From Trileptium ribeirensis (taxonomy: Eukaryota; Nematoda; Enoplea; Enoplida; Thoracostomopsidae), in contig JASANE010007343.1 of the NCBI GenBank assembly GCA_030248225.1, forward strand, positions 44,737 to 108,736: DNA of 64,000 bases. Direction: 5' to 3'. The notes beneath the pieces were generated by a model. It searched no databases and was not told the origin of the DNA. It saw only the letters and a list, made by a program, of their open reading frames with translations. A program made the translations under genes and the position numbers. This document shows positions 45,600 to 57,600 of this stretch, piece by piece; the first letter of the stretch is position 1; each line of letters begins with the position of its first letter.

Positions 45600-48290
45600 G
45601 TAATTCGGCGTGATCTGTGTCGCAATTGAAGTCTTTTCCAATCTAGCCATATATTTATGAATTTTTTAGTTTTAACCCAACAATAGAGTAAAAAATTTAA
45701 TCAATCATCTGTCATTACACAGTGTTTAATTAAATCCCAAGACTTTGACGGTTGCTCATTTGGTGTCGATAGTACACAATACTTTTTGTATTCATGCACT
45801 AGGTCACATTATTTATACGGGTAGAAAAAGAACAGCATCGTGCGAGGGGTTCGGGCAGGAAGGTCGGTGACCTCCCAATCCCAACTTAAACTTTAGCTGA
45901 AGACTCACGTACCAACTTAAGCACATAAGCTAAGGCTCAGGGTTAGCATATTAAGCATTTAACTTACACCCATAGAGGCACAATGGCCAGTATTTTATGT
46001 AATTAGATACACAAAATTCGACCAACGGTCCCGCAAAAAACGCTAGCAATAGTATTGTCTCCGTGTGAAACAGGTCATAATACAGCATATACTATAAATG
46101 CAAAAACGAATCTAACCGACGCATATCGATAACTTTAAATGGCACAATGGACTTCTAAATAAATAATATATACATAATAAATTATGTATGTCTGATATAA
46201 TATTATATATGTCAGATATATATGTATATATATGCATAAATATATATTATGTATACATTACATAAAATATAAGATGGACAGAAGGAAACCAGGATTCGGC
46301 TAGATCGAAACCATAAAAAGATTGTTATGGTGCAACAACCAGCAACCAGCTATTCACCTCATTATGTTTAAATATGATCAATCTATATATATTCCCATAA
46401 AAAAAGAAAACAAATATTTAATATAATAACGGAAATGCAACACCATTGTAAGAGAATCGACAGAAGAGGACGGATTATGCAATAAAACGTTAATTATACG
46501 TATATATAAGTATATATTTAGCAGATTATAGAAACCGGGATTCGATAATGATTTCTCACCAAATATCTCAGAAATCCAGAATTCAGCTCAGTTGAACCGA
46601 TGTTACTCCCGAAATGACATCGATTAGTAAAAACCAGGCATCCGCACCAACTAAGCATAGACAAGTCAGAAAATATTCTTGACGACGATTATAAGATGAG
46701 CTCAGCGCGTTTTAGCACAAACTATTTTTACCAAGCTTATAACAGAAAACAATTTAACACTTTAAGGTAGGCTGAATTTAATAGTTCCCCTCTAAACATC
46801 CATAGCGCATTACTAGTATTAGACATTTGCCTTTATAATAAATTGTGTTGGTCGGGCAGCAACGGAGTCGTCTTTTGTTTCTTGCAAACTATATACTTCG
46901 TACATACTAAGAATAGTCGGCGGTGAAGCTACAGTTACGTGAAATTGCCAATCTATGTAATACAGATTTATAGACGCGTGTTTATACGTTATTACACAAC
47001 CAATGCCGCTACACAATGCACCACCAGTAAGAATCGGTTTTAAAATATTTTCACACACTCGTATTAAAATGTCATGATACACAAACTTGTACACGTTATA
47101 CAGTATAGCAACAAGAAAGTAATACAAACAAGTACGGCTGCACGAAGCATGCAACACGTAATTGAAATTTCTAAAGACTTCGAGTGTATTTCTCACGAGA
47201 AAATGGTCACAGAATCTTGCATAGCTAGCGATCGATAAAGATCCCAAACATGCAAGGTCTTAGATAAATACTACATAAAACCAAGTAAATCTAAAACCAT
47301 TGTTAAAAATTTCTATTCAGCTCCAGCGAACAATGTATACACACAATTTTACAACAACATATGAAAAAAGACGAGTCCAACTGAAACTGGAACCAACTAC
47401 CAGCTGGCTATAAACCAATTGTCAACCCAATCGCTAGTAACACAGCCGTTTGTTTTTACTCAAAGTGCGCAAAATCGCAAATAGTACGATTCTAACTATA
47501 ACACAATTTACTACGAATTTAAACCCGTATAACGGATTGGTGAAATTTACTGCTAGTTCCGCATCGCTGGTCACCCGCCTGTGAAGCACTGTGTCCAAAC
47601 AACCCTAGGTTAAAAAAGCATAGTCTCAGGAAAGCCGAAAGCAATAGCCAATAATTATTAAGGAAAAATTACAGCAAACCGCACTACGAAGAAAATATTA
47701 GTATGATGCATATAAAACCATTTGCCGCTATAACCATAAGTTTCCGCTGTGCTTAAGTCATTGTTGTGTAAGTGAACACCCTGCTAGGAAATCGTAGCAG
47801 TGACGACTTCAGTGTTCTCATATATGTAACTAAGCACGATATTCTTTAACTAAATCATTTTGCAAAGCGTATGAACAGGCTTTTTGTATCACGGTTATTT
47901 CTCACAACACATTTCCTTCTAAGCTCACTAACGTTAATTCCACAGCCGTGATCCCTGAATCTCACAGAGAGAGCCCGTGACATCATTGACGGTAACAATA
48001 TGAGTTTAAATGATGAATAAAACCAGGTAGCAGACACGACATATAGAAAGCCATCTACGACAGCACTCAAAAAGAACCTGTAATGAGTTTCGAATTTATA
48101 AAACAGACAGATATCTAAAACAAATATTTCTACCTGCGAATAAGTCTAGAATCATCTACGAAATCTCTATTGTCACATGAACAGATATCGAACACTCGCT
48201 GCTCGTGAGCACGGCACAAATTGAGCACCGATAAGCATAATGTGCGAAACGTGGCTGTTTTTACAATTCTACGTTTAGTGAGATGTTTTC
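45600..48290. other. Gene-poor stretch with AT microsatellite
   Basis: About 46160-46265 is a degenerate TATATATG/ATAT microsatellite. The longest open frame is the one at 46819-47247, listed separately. Nothing else is recognised. Confidence 0.4.
46819..47247 (-). CDS. Unassigned open frame, 142 codons
   Basis: Open minus-strand stretch, long for such AT-rich DNA, with two hydrophobic runs (TCLYYFLVAILYNVYKFV and ILTGGALCSGIGCVI) and a hydrophilic C-terminus (YSLQETKDDSVAARP). It begins only with a TTG, so if real it would be an exon whose start lies upstream. I recognise no family and cannot identify convincing splice sites. Chance is a fair alternative. Confidence 0.2.
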   Translation of the reverse strand: MGSLSIASYARFCDHFLVRNTLEVFRNFNYVLHASCSRTCLYYFLVAILYNVYKFVYHDILIRVCENILKPILTGGALCSGIGCVITYKHASINLYYIDWQFHVTVASPPTILSMYEVYSLQETKDDSVAARPTQFIIKANV

Positions 48291-48293
48291 AGA

Positions 48294-48581
48294 GCCTAGG
48301 AAAATAAAAAACAGTGGCAACATTATCACTATCCTATTCTAAATAGCAAACATTAAAAAGACTAACATATACATAATAGAGGTGAGAATTTCGGCGCGCA
48401 GCACGGCATGGCGGCAGACAAACCGGCGGACTGAAATGCCTAGGAAAATAAAAAACAGTGGCAACATTATCACTATCCTATTCTAAATAGCAAACATTAA
48501 AAAGACTAACATATACATAATAGAGGTGAGAATTTCGGCGCGCAGCACGGCATGGCGGCAGACAAACCGGCGGACTGAAAT
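48294..48581. repeat. 144-bp tandem duplication
   Basis: GCCTAGGAAAATAAAAAACA... at 48294 recurs at 48438 and the two 144-base units read identically through CGGCGGACTGAAATG. Each unit contains the AT-rich flank plus the first ~60 bp of the GC-rich element that begins at 48377. It was duplicated after that element inserted. Confidence 0.93.
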
Positions 48582-49329
48582 GCTGCAAATCCGGGCCGTG
48601 AGTATCTCTATTTCGAACGCGCCGGGTCGACCGGAAAGTATGCGTTGGTTCTCACCTATCCAGAGCGGCAGAGTTAAAATTTTGCAGCTCCTGACCAGGC
48701 CGATTTCCCTATCCAACGGGCAGAGCCGATCTCGCTGTCCAACTGGCCGGGCCGACCTCGCGATCCGGGCAGAAATACTTGACTTCCGCGCTGTGCTGAG
48801 CCGGACCGAAAACGCCGGCCAGATTTCACCTCTAATTCGCACACACAGATACAGAACAGAAATAAATAAAAAGGTACGTATTTACAAAGAAATTCGCTAA
48901 TAAGAACATGCCGAAACTTGTCGGAATGCCTCATTAGAAATCCAAGCAGTCCCAGCCCGGCCCAAAGCTGCAACTTTTCGGCCTGGTCCGTTGGAAATCG
49001 AGGTGGGTCTCGTCCGTCATGGAGCTGAAAAATTCGGCCCAGCTCATTTGTAATCAGGTGTAGGATATAAGCGATCCAAAGGATACAGGCGATATAAAGA
49101 TATAAACGTATATTACCTGAGCCCGACAAAAAATTATTAAAAGAAATCCAAGGCTATCGAACTGTGTACTAATCATACGGTTACTGAGATGAGGACGAAC
49201 CCAAATGTTTTGTCCCTATCCGGCCCGTTGAAAATTGGGGTTGGCCCGGCTCAGCAACATTTCGGCCCGGAACGGGTCTTTTCAGTCGCATGTCGGCCTG
49301 CCCGGCCCATGCCAAAATTCACACCTCTA
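48377..49329. mobile_element. GC-rich element(s) with TAGAGGTG ends
   Basis: TAGAGGTGAGAATTTCGGC at 48377 (repeated at 48521) pairs with inverted ends at 48834 (TAGAGGTGAAATCTGGCC) and 49329 (TAGAGGTGTGAATTTTGGC). The interior is rich in GGCCGGGCC-like words, in sharp contrast to the AT-rich surroundings. Ends and composition resemble nonautonomous hAT elements. Two nested or adjacent copies (48521-48834 and one ending at 49329) best explain the extra ends. The open frames here are products of GC content. Confidence 0.65.
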
Positions 49330-49339
49330 ATAAGAATTG

Positions 49340-52300
49340 AATCGTTTGTATTTCTGTGCGCAAATGTTTGCATTTATTGGAACAAAAACAGCTAATGAAA
49401 CATGACAACGATAATTACACATGACAACGATAATTACACAAAAATACTCAATTTTCAAATACCACCACAATAATGTTGGAAAATAGGACCGCATTGTGCC
49501 ATAATGCAGTTTTATAATATATTTTTAGGTTTCCACATATTCGCCTTACAACAAACGCTAAGAAGGAGAACATGGAAAATGTCATAGTTTAACCGTTACC
49601 CTGGTCCACAACATGCCGTTTTTGTTTTGATTAAAGAGCACCTATGCACCTAGGGGAATGAATGACAAGACGCTGGATCGTCAAATAGTCGAAAAAATAT
49701 GCAGTACTGCCGACTGAGCAAGAGCTGCGGAATACCCAGAGGTCAGTACGGTGCACAAGCAATGCGCCTTCAATTAATATAAAATCGCTGATACACATGA
49801 TACTTCTGCCAATCTAAAAGCTTCGACCGAAGAAGTGCGAAAACTTCAGTTCCGTTAAGTTTTCTCAAAATTCGCAACAGATGGCACATTATATCTCAAC
49901 GCAAAATGATACAATGTATTTATCGTACAAAGTGTTCAACGCATGTATATTTATTTATTTGTCCGAAACTACAACTGCAATGTAACCTAAATCTATATGA
50001 ATTGCTATTTTAAAGTTTCTCAAATCTTGATACATACATGTCAATTTACTGTGCATAGTCAGCTAAAACCCGTTGTTTAGTCGTCAAAAACTAAAAAAGC
50101 TAAATATAGGCAACTATACTCAGGGACTTTATTTGCTGCTCTTAATTTTAAAAACAGATCATGCGATCACAAATCTGCGCGGGCACCACTGTTTTAAGTT
50201 CATATCCAGCTAGCGATGAATACAAAACTTATCCATAATCTCATCCTAAAGACTTATCGTCCTTGAGGAAAAAAATATTACCAGTTTTGCAAAAACTCTT
50301 CCGGTAAGTTGAACGACTGTCCTCGAGCACGCCGACACGTCGCCATCTGCACAGGCTGTAGTAACATGACAGCAAGTAACATTTGTAACTAATGATTACT
50401 ATAAATAGTAGCACAGCTATAGACAACCGAGAAACCAATTCCAATTAAAATAATCAGCGAAAATAATATTACTATATAGAACTTAGTCATTCTATCGAAA
50501 ACCCTAACTGGTCATACAAACTCCTCTACCCATATACTCTTTTTCGCTGAACACCATTTTATATCCGTTAATGTATGTACTTTGACTTAGTATAATTTAC
50601 AATTTTTTATATATTGAACGGTATCAACGAAATTCAACATAAATTTTTAAATGCTACGTCCCACTGCAACATGGAGTAACCGGAATCCTGGTATACCGAT
50701 AGTCAATCAAACACTAACATATTTTCAATTTTTGAAGTACTCCATGGTGCAGAATTAGTCAGCTATGCAAGTTATTTAGGCTACAACCTTGCTGTTCCTG
50801 CCTAGTATCCTAGGAAAAATAAGTATATCAGTTAACTCTCATATTTGAAAAACCGCTACATAGCAATTTCAAGTATTTAACATTGCTGAGAACTGTTTAA
50901 ATTACTAAAAAAATTTAGTAATTCGTCCAGTCAGGGGGAGCGGGGATAATGCGGCTAATCTGTATTCAGTGCATACTTTGAGGTCCCAGCTTAAGTTTCC
51001 TGAGCTCTGTTTAAATGTACAGAAAAGCAATATACAGCTACAGTACATATTATGATGACAGGTGTTTTCTCACAGGTGTGGAAATTTGGTGCCTACTTAC
51101 TAAGTTTGGCCAAGAGAAAGTACCTAAACCCTGCCACACCTTGTACGAACTGCAAAATATATGTTTTTCAGTTAATTCCAAGATACACGTGACATTGTTC
51201 CACGTATTTTGAGTTTTTTAGCAAACAGACTGAGCATAACTCCATGGGCTGAGAAATTTTAAAACAACTCGCGTTTCCGTTTCGTGGTGCAGGCTGGAAA
51301 ATTTCCGCTTTAACATGCCGAGTATTTGCCAAATTGTTGCTTTCCATGTAAGTACAATTACATTCATGGTATCCTTACACTTGTCTAGCCCTAAACGCAC
51401 ATATGAAAATACACAACGATTTCCATATTTTTAGCCAAAATTTAGCATTTATAGCCCTAATATGAACCTAGCAGGCGCAAAGACATACCCAACGTACTTT
51501 TAATTAGTATTTACTAATTCTCAACGTGTTTAATCGGTTAAATCCTACATGCAATAACTGATTCCCAGCGAATAAAAGGCTCCTTCATACTTCCTGCTAT
51601 TTTACCTTATTGATTAGATCTGGTTCCTGTTTCGGCTTCTGTTCCGGCAAAACCTTGCAGTTCGGGTTCCGGCTAATTTCGCCTCTGGTGGCTTACTGCA
51701 CTGCGGTACAGGATGTTGTTTGATGACAATAGCCGAGAGAGAATTTTCTGAAAAACGCAGCTTCGATTCTCACCAAGTTTTAATGGGGCAGATTACTGCT
51801 TTGAAGCACAAAAGGGGTCGTAAAATTAAACTAAAGCTTACATGGACATAATAGTAAATACTAATCAAAATAATGAAAATATAAATAAATACACGCATAA
51901 CAGTATATAAAGCTGGCACAAACCGACAAAAATAATATAAATAAATAAATATATATATCAGAATACTGACAAAAATTAAAGCGAATCCGTAGTATGGAAA
52001 ACCATAGTGTGTTGATTGAAGCATACAAACATACAGCTGCACATATCACATGAAACTGCGAAAAACACAAAAACTGTTTACCAGTAAAAGGTATAACACA
52101 GCATCCGCTGTCGCAATCTGTTTAGGATCAGGTTTTTGGTGAGCACATACGTACAGCTCCTGATGCCACTGTATCAATTGTGGCGAAAGATGAAAGAGCA
52201 ATGCCGTCCTTGTATTTTGCCGCAATAATTACAAACTACTCATCACTGATGTCTCGGGTACATCAGGCACACCGAAATTTTTCAAACAAAAATTTCCAGT

Positions 52301-53050
52301 AATTGACATCCGTATACAAGAGGATCATCATAAAATCATTTTATACCAGTTTTTACGCTGACGGAATATGTATTACAACTCGCGCCTCGCAAAGCTACCA
52401 GCTACGAAGCTGGTGCATATACTGCATTGTAAACATAAAACCTAATACTAATATTGAAAAAATGTAAAAAAATAACTATTACTTCCATCGTTTTTGTACT
52501 TTATGCGTTTATAGCCTAAACTCCAAAATTGCTGCAATGAGTCATACCATTCAGCTTAATCAAACCCTTCAAACGTGCCATAAAAACCACAATACTAATG
52601 CAATACATTAAGAAAAGTAGGTCAATGATTATCTTCAGCACAATTAAACCCATAAAACACTTAGTTTTTTAGTCCAAAACCCAAAAACAATACTCAAAAC
52701 CCTCAGCTTTCATGACAAATTTTAAGCTATTGGTGTCTTTATCACGATCATGACCACAGGACGAGGCAAATGGACACATATACAGCAAATGGTATTTAGC
52801 AACCCCAAAAACGCATAGACCCGTTGCAGACAACAGAGACTAAAATAATAGCGACAGAATTGATAATAAGTATTATTTAATCTCTGGAAACCTCCACTTG
52901 AGAAGTACCAGCGTATGACCCTTTGAGGACTTCAAGCAATGCGGCCAACACGTTTAGCAGATTACAGGAATTTATAAGACAATTTACGATTTATAAGACA
53001 ATAGGTAACGAGAAACAACCAGGACACACACGTGGTCAAAATTTCACAAT
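49340..53050. other. Gene-poor stretch
   Basis: No gene recognised. A CCGGCAAAACC...GGGTTCCGGCTAATTTCG patch at about 51640-51690 resembles an end of the CCGGAACC element at 39.6-40.8 kb. Frames of up to 90 codons are AT-driven. Confidence 0.4.
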
Positions 53051-53059
53051 TTAATATCC

Positions 53060-53679
53060 TCGCCTGTGTACAGTGGGGGGGGGGTGGGTGGGTGAGTGGT
53101 GGACTCCACTTTTCAAGTCTCCTCATGTTTGTGCGACTTCCCCCATGTCCGTCCCCGCACTCGGCCGAAACCCCGATGTTCAGCTAAATCCAAAATTTTT
53201 TTGTCAAAAAATTTATGTTTTTGTTTACAAATTGTTTTTTAATATTATATAATTAATTACCCCTATTTATAATGCTAAAACATCGTTTTATAGCTTGACA
53301 ATACATTCACGGCAATAAAACATCATGAAAATATGGGAATAATTAATACTTTTAAACAAAATTTATCATCTCCCACTTTGAAATTTCCCCCGAGAATGAA
53401 CATAGGTGCCCCGCGATGTTCCCCAAATTTTCACTTTTTATGTTTTTTGATGGCAAATTATTTTTCAAATATTATAAATAACTACCACTATTATAATGCT
53501 AAAGCATCGTTTTACAGCTTGAAAATACATTTCACGGCGCTAAAACAATATGAAAATATGGGAATAATTAGTATTTTTAAGCAAAATTTATCCTCCCCAC
53601 TTTGAAATTTCCAACGAGAATGTACATAGCCCCCTCCCCCCAAGTTTCCCCACTTTTCGGAGGGCTGCGGACACGCAAG
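53060..53679 (+). mobile_element. TGGCCTGTCCACAG-family element, copy 4, internally duplicated
   Basis: Starts CGCCTGTGTACAGTGGGGGG and ends CACTTTTCGGAGGGCTGCGG plus ACACGC. The core block (GCTAAA..ATCGTTTTA...GGGAATAATTA.TA.TTTTTAA.CAAAATTTATC) appears twice, near 53270-53400 and 53500-53615, making this copy ~620 bp instead of ~360. Confidence 0.8.
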
Positions 53680-53879
53680 ATATTTAAGAGATATTTTTTA
53701 AACGAAGTGAGCAAAGCAAACTCAGTTTCCACGAATAACATTTCTGGCAGCAAAAATCGTAACAAATTTCTTTTTGTCCGTCTGAGGAGATCAAATTTCA
53801 TCACCGAATGATTGGATCTTCACAATTTTTATATGATCGCAGATTTAGCCTTTTGTGCGCATAAATTAGACGCTAAACC

Positions 53880-54010
53880 ACCAGACCACGTTTTTCGTGA
53901 CAAAATGGGCCCATAATAGGTCAAGGGTCATATTTTTTGAATTTGGCCATCCGGGTGGGTATCCATTTTTCATGACCTATATCTCGAGATAAAGGCTTCA
54001 CAGCGAAAAA
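53880..54010 (+). repeat. Dispersed repeat, inverted relative of 14.3 kb
   Basis: GAATTTGGCCATCCGGGTGGGTATC followed by ATCTCGAGATAAAGGCTTC, matching the minus strand at 14220-14400. Confidence 0.6.
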
Positions 54011-54636
54011 CTTAGACTCTCACCTTTGAGAATCATATCATCGCAGCAGAGGTACACCCTTGATGTTACGTATTCGATGTATGAACCAAAGTTTAAAAAA
54101 ATGCCAGACAAAAGTGAAAATTTCACAAAGCATGTTTTTGCTTGTTGGGGGTGACTATGGGAATGTAGGTCGGTCTATTTAACCCGTTAATCTAGTTTAT
54201 TTAATTGGTTTTCTGGGTTGATAAATACGGTGAAAGCAAATCAAATAAAGCAATTCTTAGGGCCCTACTAAGTAAAAATCACTCTTTAATAATTTATTTA
54301 ATTTGTGATTTATAAATTTCAAGTTTTTTCTCTTTTTGGTCATTGGCCTTCGGTTTCAAGATATGACTGAAATGACCGTACCATTGTTACAAAACTGTTG
54401 CCGGTGTATAATTGCTATCAAGGAACTTTAAGAGGGCTTAGGGACCTAAATTCTGACCGACAAAATGGTCAATAAGGGCAAAGTAGCTACACTGGCTCCG
54501 TTTCCACATGCTTAGCGAGTTACTAGTTATAATTTGGCTAGCAGCTCGAATACTTGACATGATGAGCTGCGCGTCATCCAGTTGGGACGAACGCTATTTG
54601 AGGAAACTTTGACAGTTATAACTACAAGCCGGGAGT

Positions 54637-57600
54637 CTAGGCAAATTGGACGCCTTGATATTCACTCGGATCCCTAACATCTAATCCTGAGAATTTCAAG
54701 CTTTCGCTGGACGCGTACGGACACATAGTTTCCATTGTGACCGAGTGTGTGAGGCTTTTCGGGCCACTACCACCATCATTTTCGGTTTCATTTTTTGCAG
54801 TATAAGCTTTCAGCTCGGGTTCGTCCAAAACTGGATCGAGTATCGATTTCTTCCAATGCAAAGTTAGACTAGTTGTGCCATTTTTACCATTTGTTCCGCC
54901 TCCCACCAATTTGCCCGATAAAACACGACTAACACGATCCCGTTTCAAGTTAGCCAGATTGGCCTTCTTTTGTTTGTTATTCCGTTGCTGTGTGTTGTTT
55001 CTTAACGATTTGCGGACTTCAAAAGCTTTATTATCCATTGCGCTTACTATATTGATGTTATCACACACAGTGGGTACCGCACTACCCATAAATGATCGTT
55101 CATTCGGCGTCTTTTCCCTATGGTTGCCGCTAATCTGCTTGCTTGGCTCGCTCGCTGCGTCCTCGTTTTTACCACCAACCATCCCTATTTCCGACCCATC
55201 TCGAACTGAATTCTCGTACCTTCTATCCTTTTTTGTAAACTTGTGGCTTTTTGAAACGACCACATAGGAGCTACCACCAGGACCCGGCTTCTTAGCTCGA
55301 TCATCATCACTATACAGATCCCATGCTTCGTTACCACGACAACAGTAACCAACTCCGTCTTTTTGATTACCATCGTCGCCGTCGATATTAAGATTGAGCA
55401 GAACTAATGATGGTGGAATGAGATAGCATCGACGTAGCTCAACTGCATAAGTGAGAAAATAGATCACAAATGTGCCGGCCATAATCCATTCGGACATCGT
55501 TGAGCAAAGATATTTTGTCTCGATCTATTAAAAAATCCAAAATAACGCCATCGCTGTGGCCCATTAGCAAAGAAAAAGTGTAAATTAGCATTGAAAATTA
55601 TAAGAAAAGATTTTAATGAAGTTTTTTCCTACAGCTAGTAGCTTGTCTCATAACCAAGGTGGTGAATTCTGAGGGGTTTGCATATAACTTAGAGATTTTC
55701 ACTGCTGTATTCCGTCCATCAAATTCAAAAATTATCCGAATATAAGCAACGTTGCTTTAACGATGCAATCGCTTATTGCGTTTTAGATTCACTATGTGCG
55801 ACTACTTAGGGGATGAAGCGATCTACGAAATGATGCCAACACGTATAATAACTCGAGGGAAGCAGTAGCGGTGATATTGCGTTTTGTGTTTTGGGTATCA
55901 TGGGCCCACTGAAAACCCAATTTTGACATAACTCCGTAGCGTAAATAACGACTACAGCAAAGCAATATGCGTAGCTATATAGAGGCTGAACTTTGCTGTA
56001 CAAAATGAGATCAACAATACCCATATATAATTTATCTTTGCGGAGATATTGCGCTTTTCGTGTATTTTGGGTCTTATGGGGCCCTTTAAAAGCCCCTTTT
56101 GACCCAGACCCTGCTTCTTGAAAGAACCATGGTAGTAAAGCATGATACACAGCCTGATAGACTTTTGTCCTACAAAATCAGCCTAATTTGGGTAGCATAT
56201 CTTCATCAATTGGCGACATACAATCCATAACGTGTTTTGCCGGACCCCGTTTTGACCCGCCCAAAGACCATTTAGTCCACCTTTATGACCCGAGTTGGAA
56301 TCCGTTTCTGCATCTAACTAAAACACAAGCAGAGATTTTGTTTTCGAAAGAGCTATCGTACATGTCAATCCGCAGCCGAAATTGAGTTATACGTGTCACC
56401 CCAAAAACACAGAAAGGTAAATCGTCGAAATTTACAACTCTGGCCAGTGAGAATTCTTCACAACGCTCAATCAACTCACTCTACTCAAAATCTAATAATA
56501 GTGTACCACGACAGTTAATGGTGTACTCGGCCTATAGATAACATGCTCGTAGAAAGACAATGGGGATTATCCCCTTAGGCTCGGATAACCCTCGGGGCGT
56601 CGGGATCCCCCTCCACTCAGCACAGCACCCCTTCCGCAGCACAATGAAGATAGGCAAAAAATCTAGGCAAAACTAAGCAGAAATCAGGGGAAAATGGGCA
56701 AAAATGGACCGAAATTAACAACAATTGGCGGAAAATTAGCAAAAATCAATGGAAAATAAGCAAAAATCTGAAAAATGTTGTCCAAAAAATTGAGGAAATT
56801 TATATACAGAAATTTCGAACCCCTGCTAGCAAACAAAAAGAGATGCCAGCAAATAATTTTCCCTGTATGTGCTATTCTATGATTGTATTGAATGGTAAAA
56901 AAACTTAGGTAATTCCGCAAATCGGTTCCAGAGTTGTAGGTGTTGCCATAAACATTATTTTTTTATCACTATACATACATTGTAGCTAGGCAATAAGATA
57001 ATCCAAGTTAGGATAAATTTATTCTATAATAAATGAAAAACTACATTTTGTTTAATTTTTGTTGTTCGGAAGCTGTGATTTACGAGTAATTGCCTGTGTT
57101 CGATGACCATTTTGAAGACATACCCTGTTATGCTATATTGCCCACGTTAATATTGGCCGTAAAGCTAAAAACGGATCATAGTTTTAAAGCTGAATTAAAG
57201 TCTACATACACCTACGATAAACAACCAACGTTAATAATCATCATATATACAATACGCGAAAGACTCACGTGGAAGTTATGGTGGTCCCCTAAATCAAAAT
57301 AAGTCCGTACTTCAGCCGGCAGTCAAACTAATTACATGACCACAGCAGCATTTGCATTTTCGGCAAACTATTTTAAATGAAATATTGCAACAATTCAAAA
57401 ATGACCTTTTGCGCCAGCCAAAGCAACGGGTTCAAATTAATCAAATAGCACACAATAATTGTTGATTGCAACAGTTTCTAATCCTTGACATAATAAAATT
57501 ATCTAAAGACTGAAAAAGCAAGGAAAATGGTCCCATAGGTATATCTCGATGTATGAGCATTCAATAAAATGAGCAAGCATTGCAGCGTAAAGGACAAATC

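Noticed and set aside
48483..48900. Frames of about 120 codons on both strands
   Set aside because: Products of the high GC content of a transposon-like repeat; no family match.
54875..55267. 130-codon plus-strand frame
   Set aside because: Antisense shadow of the DRAM-B last exon.
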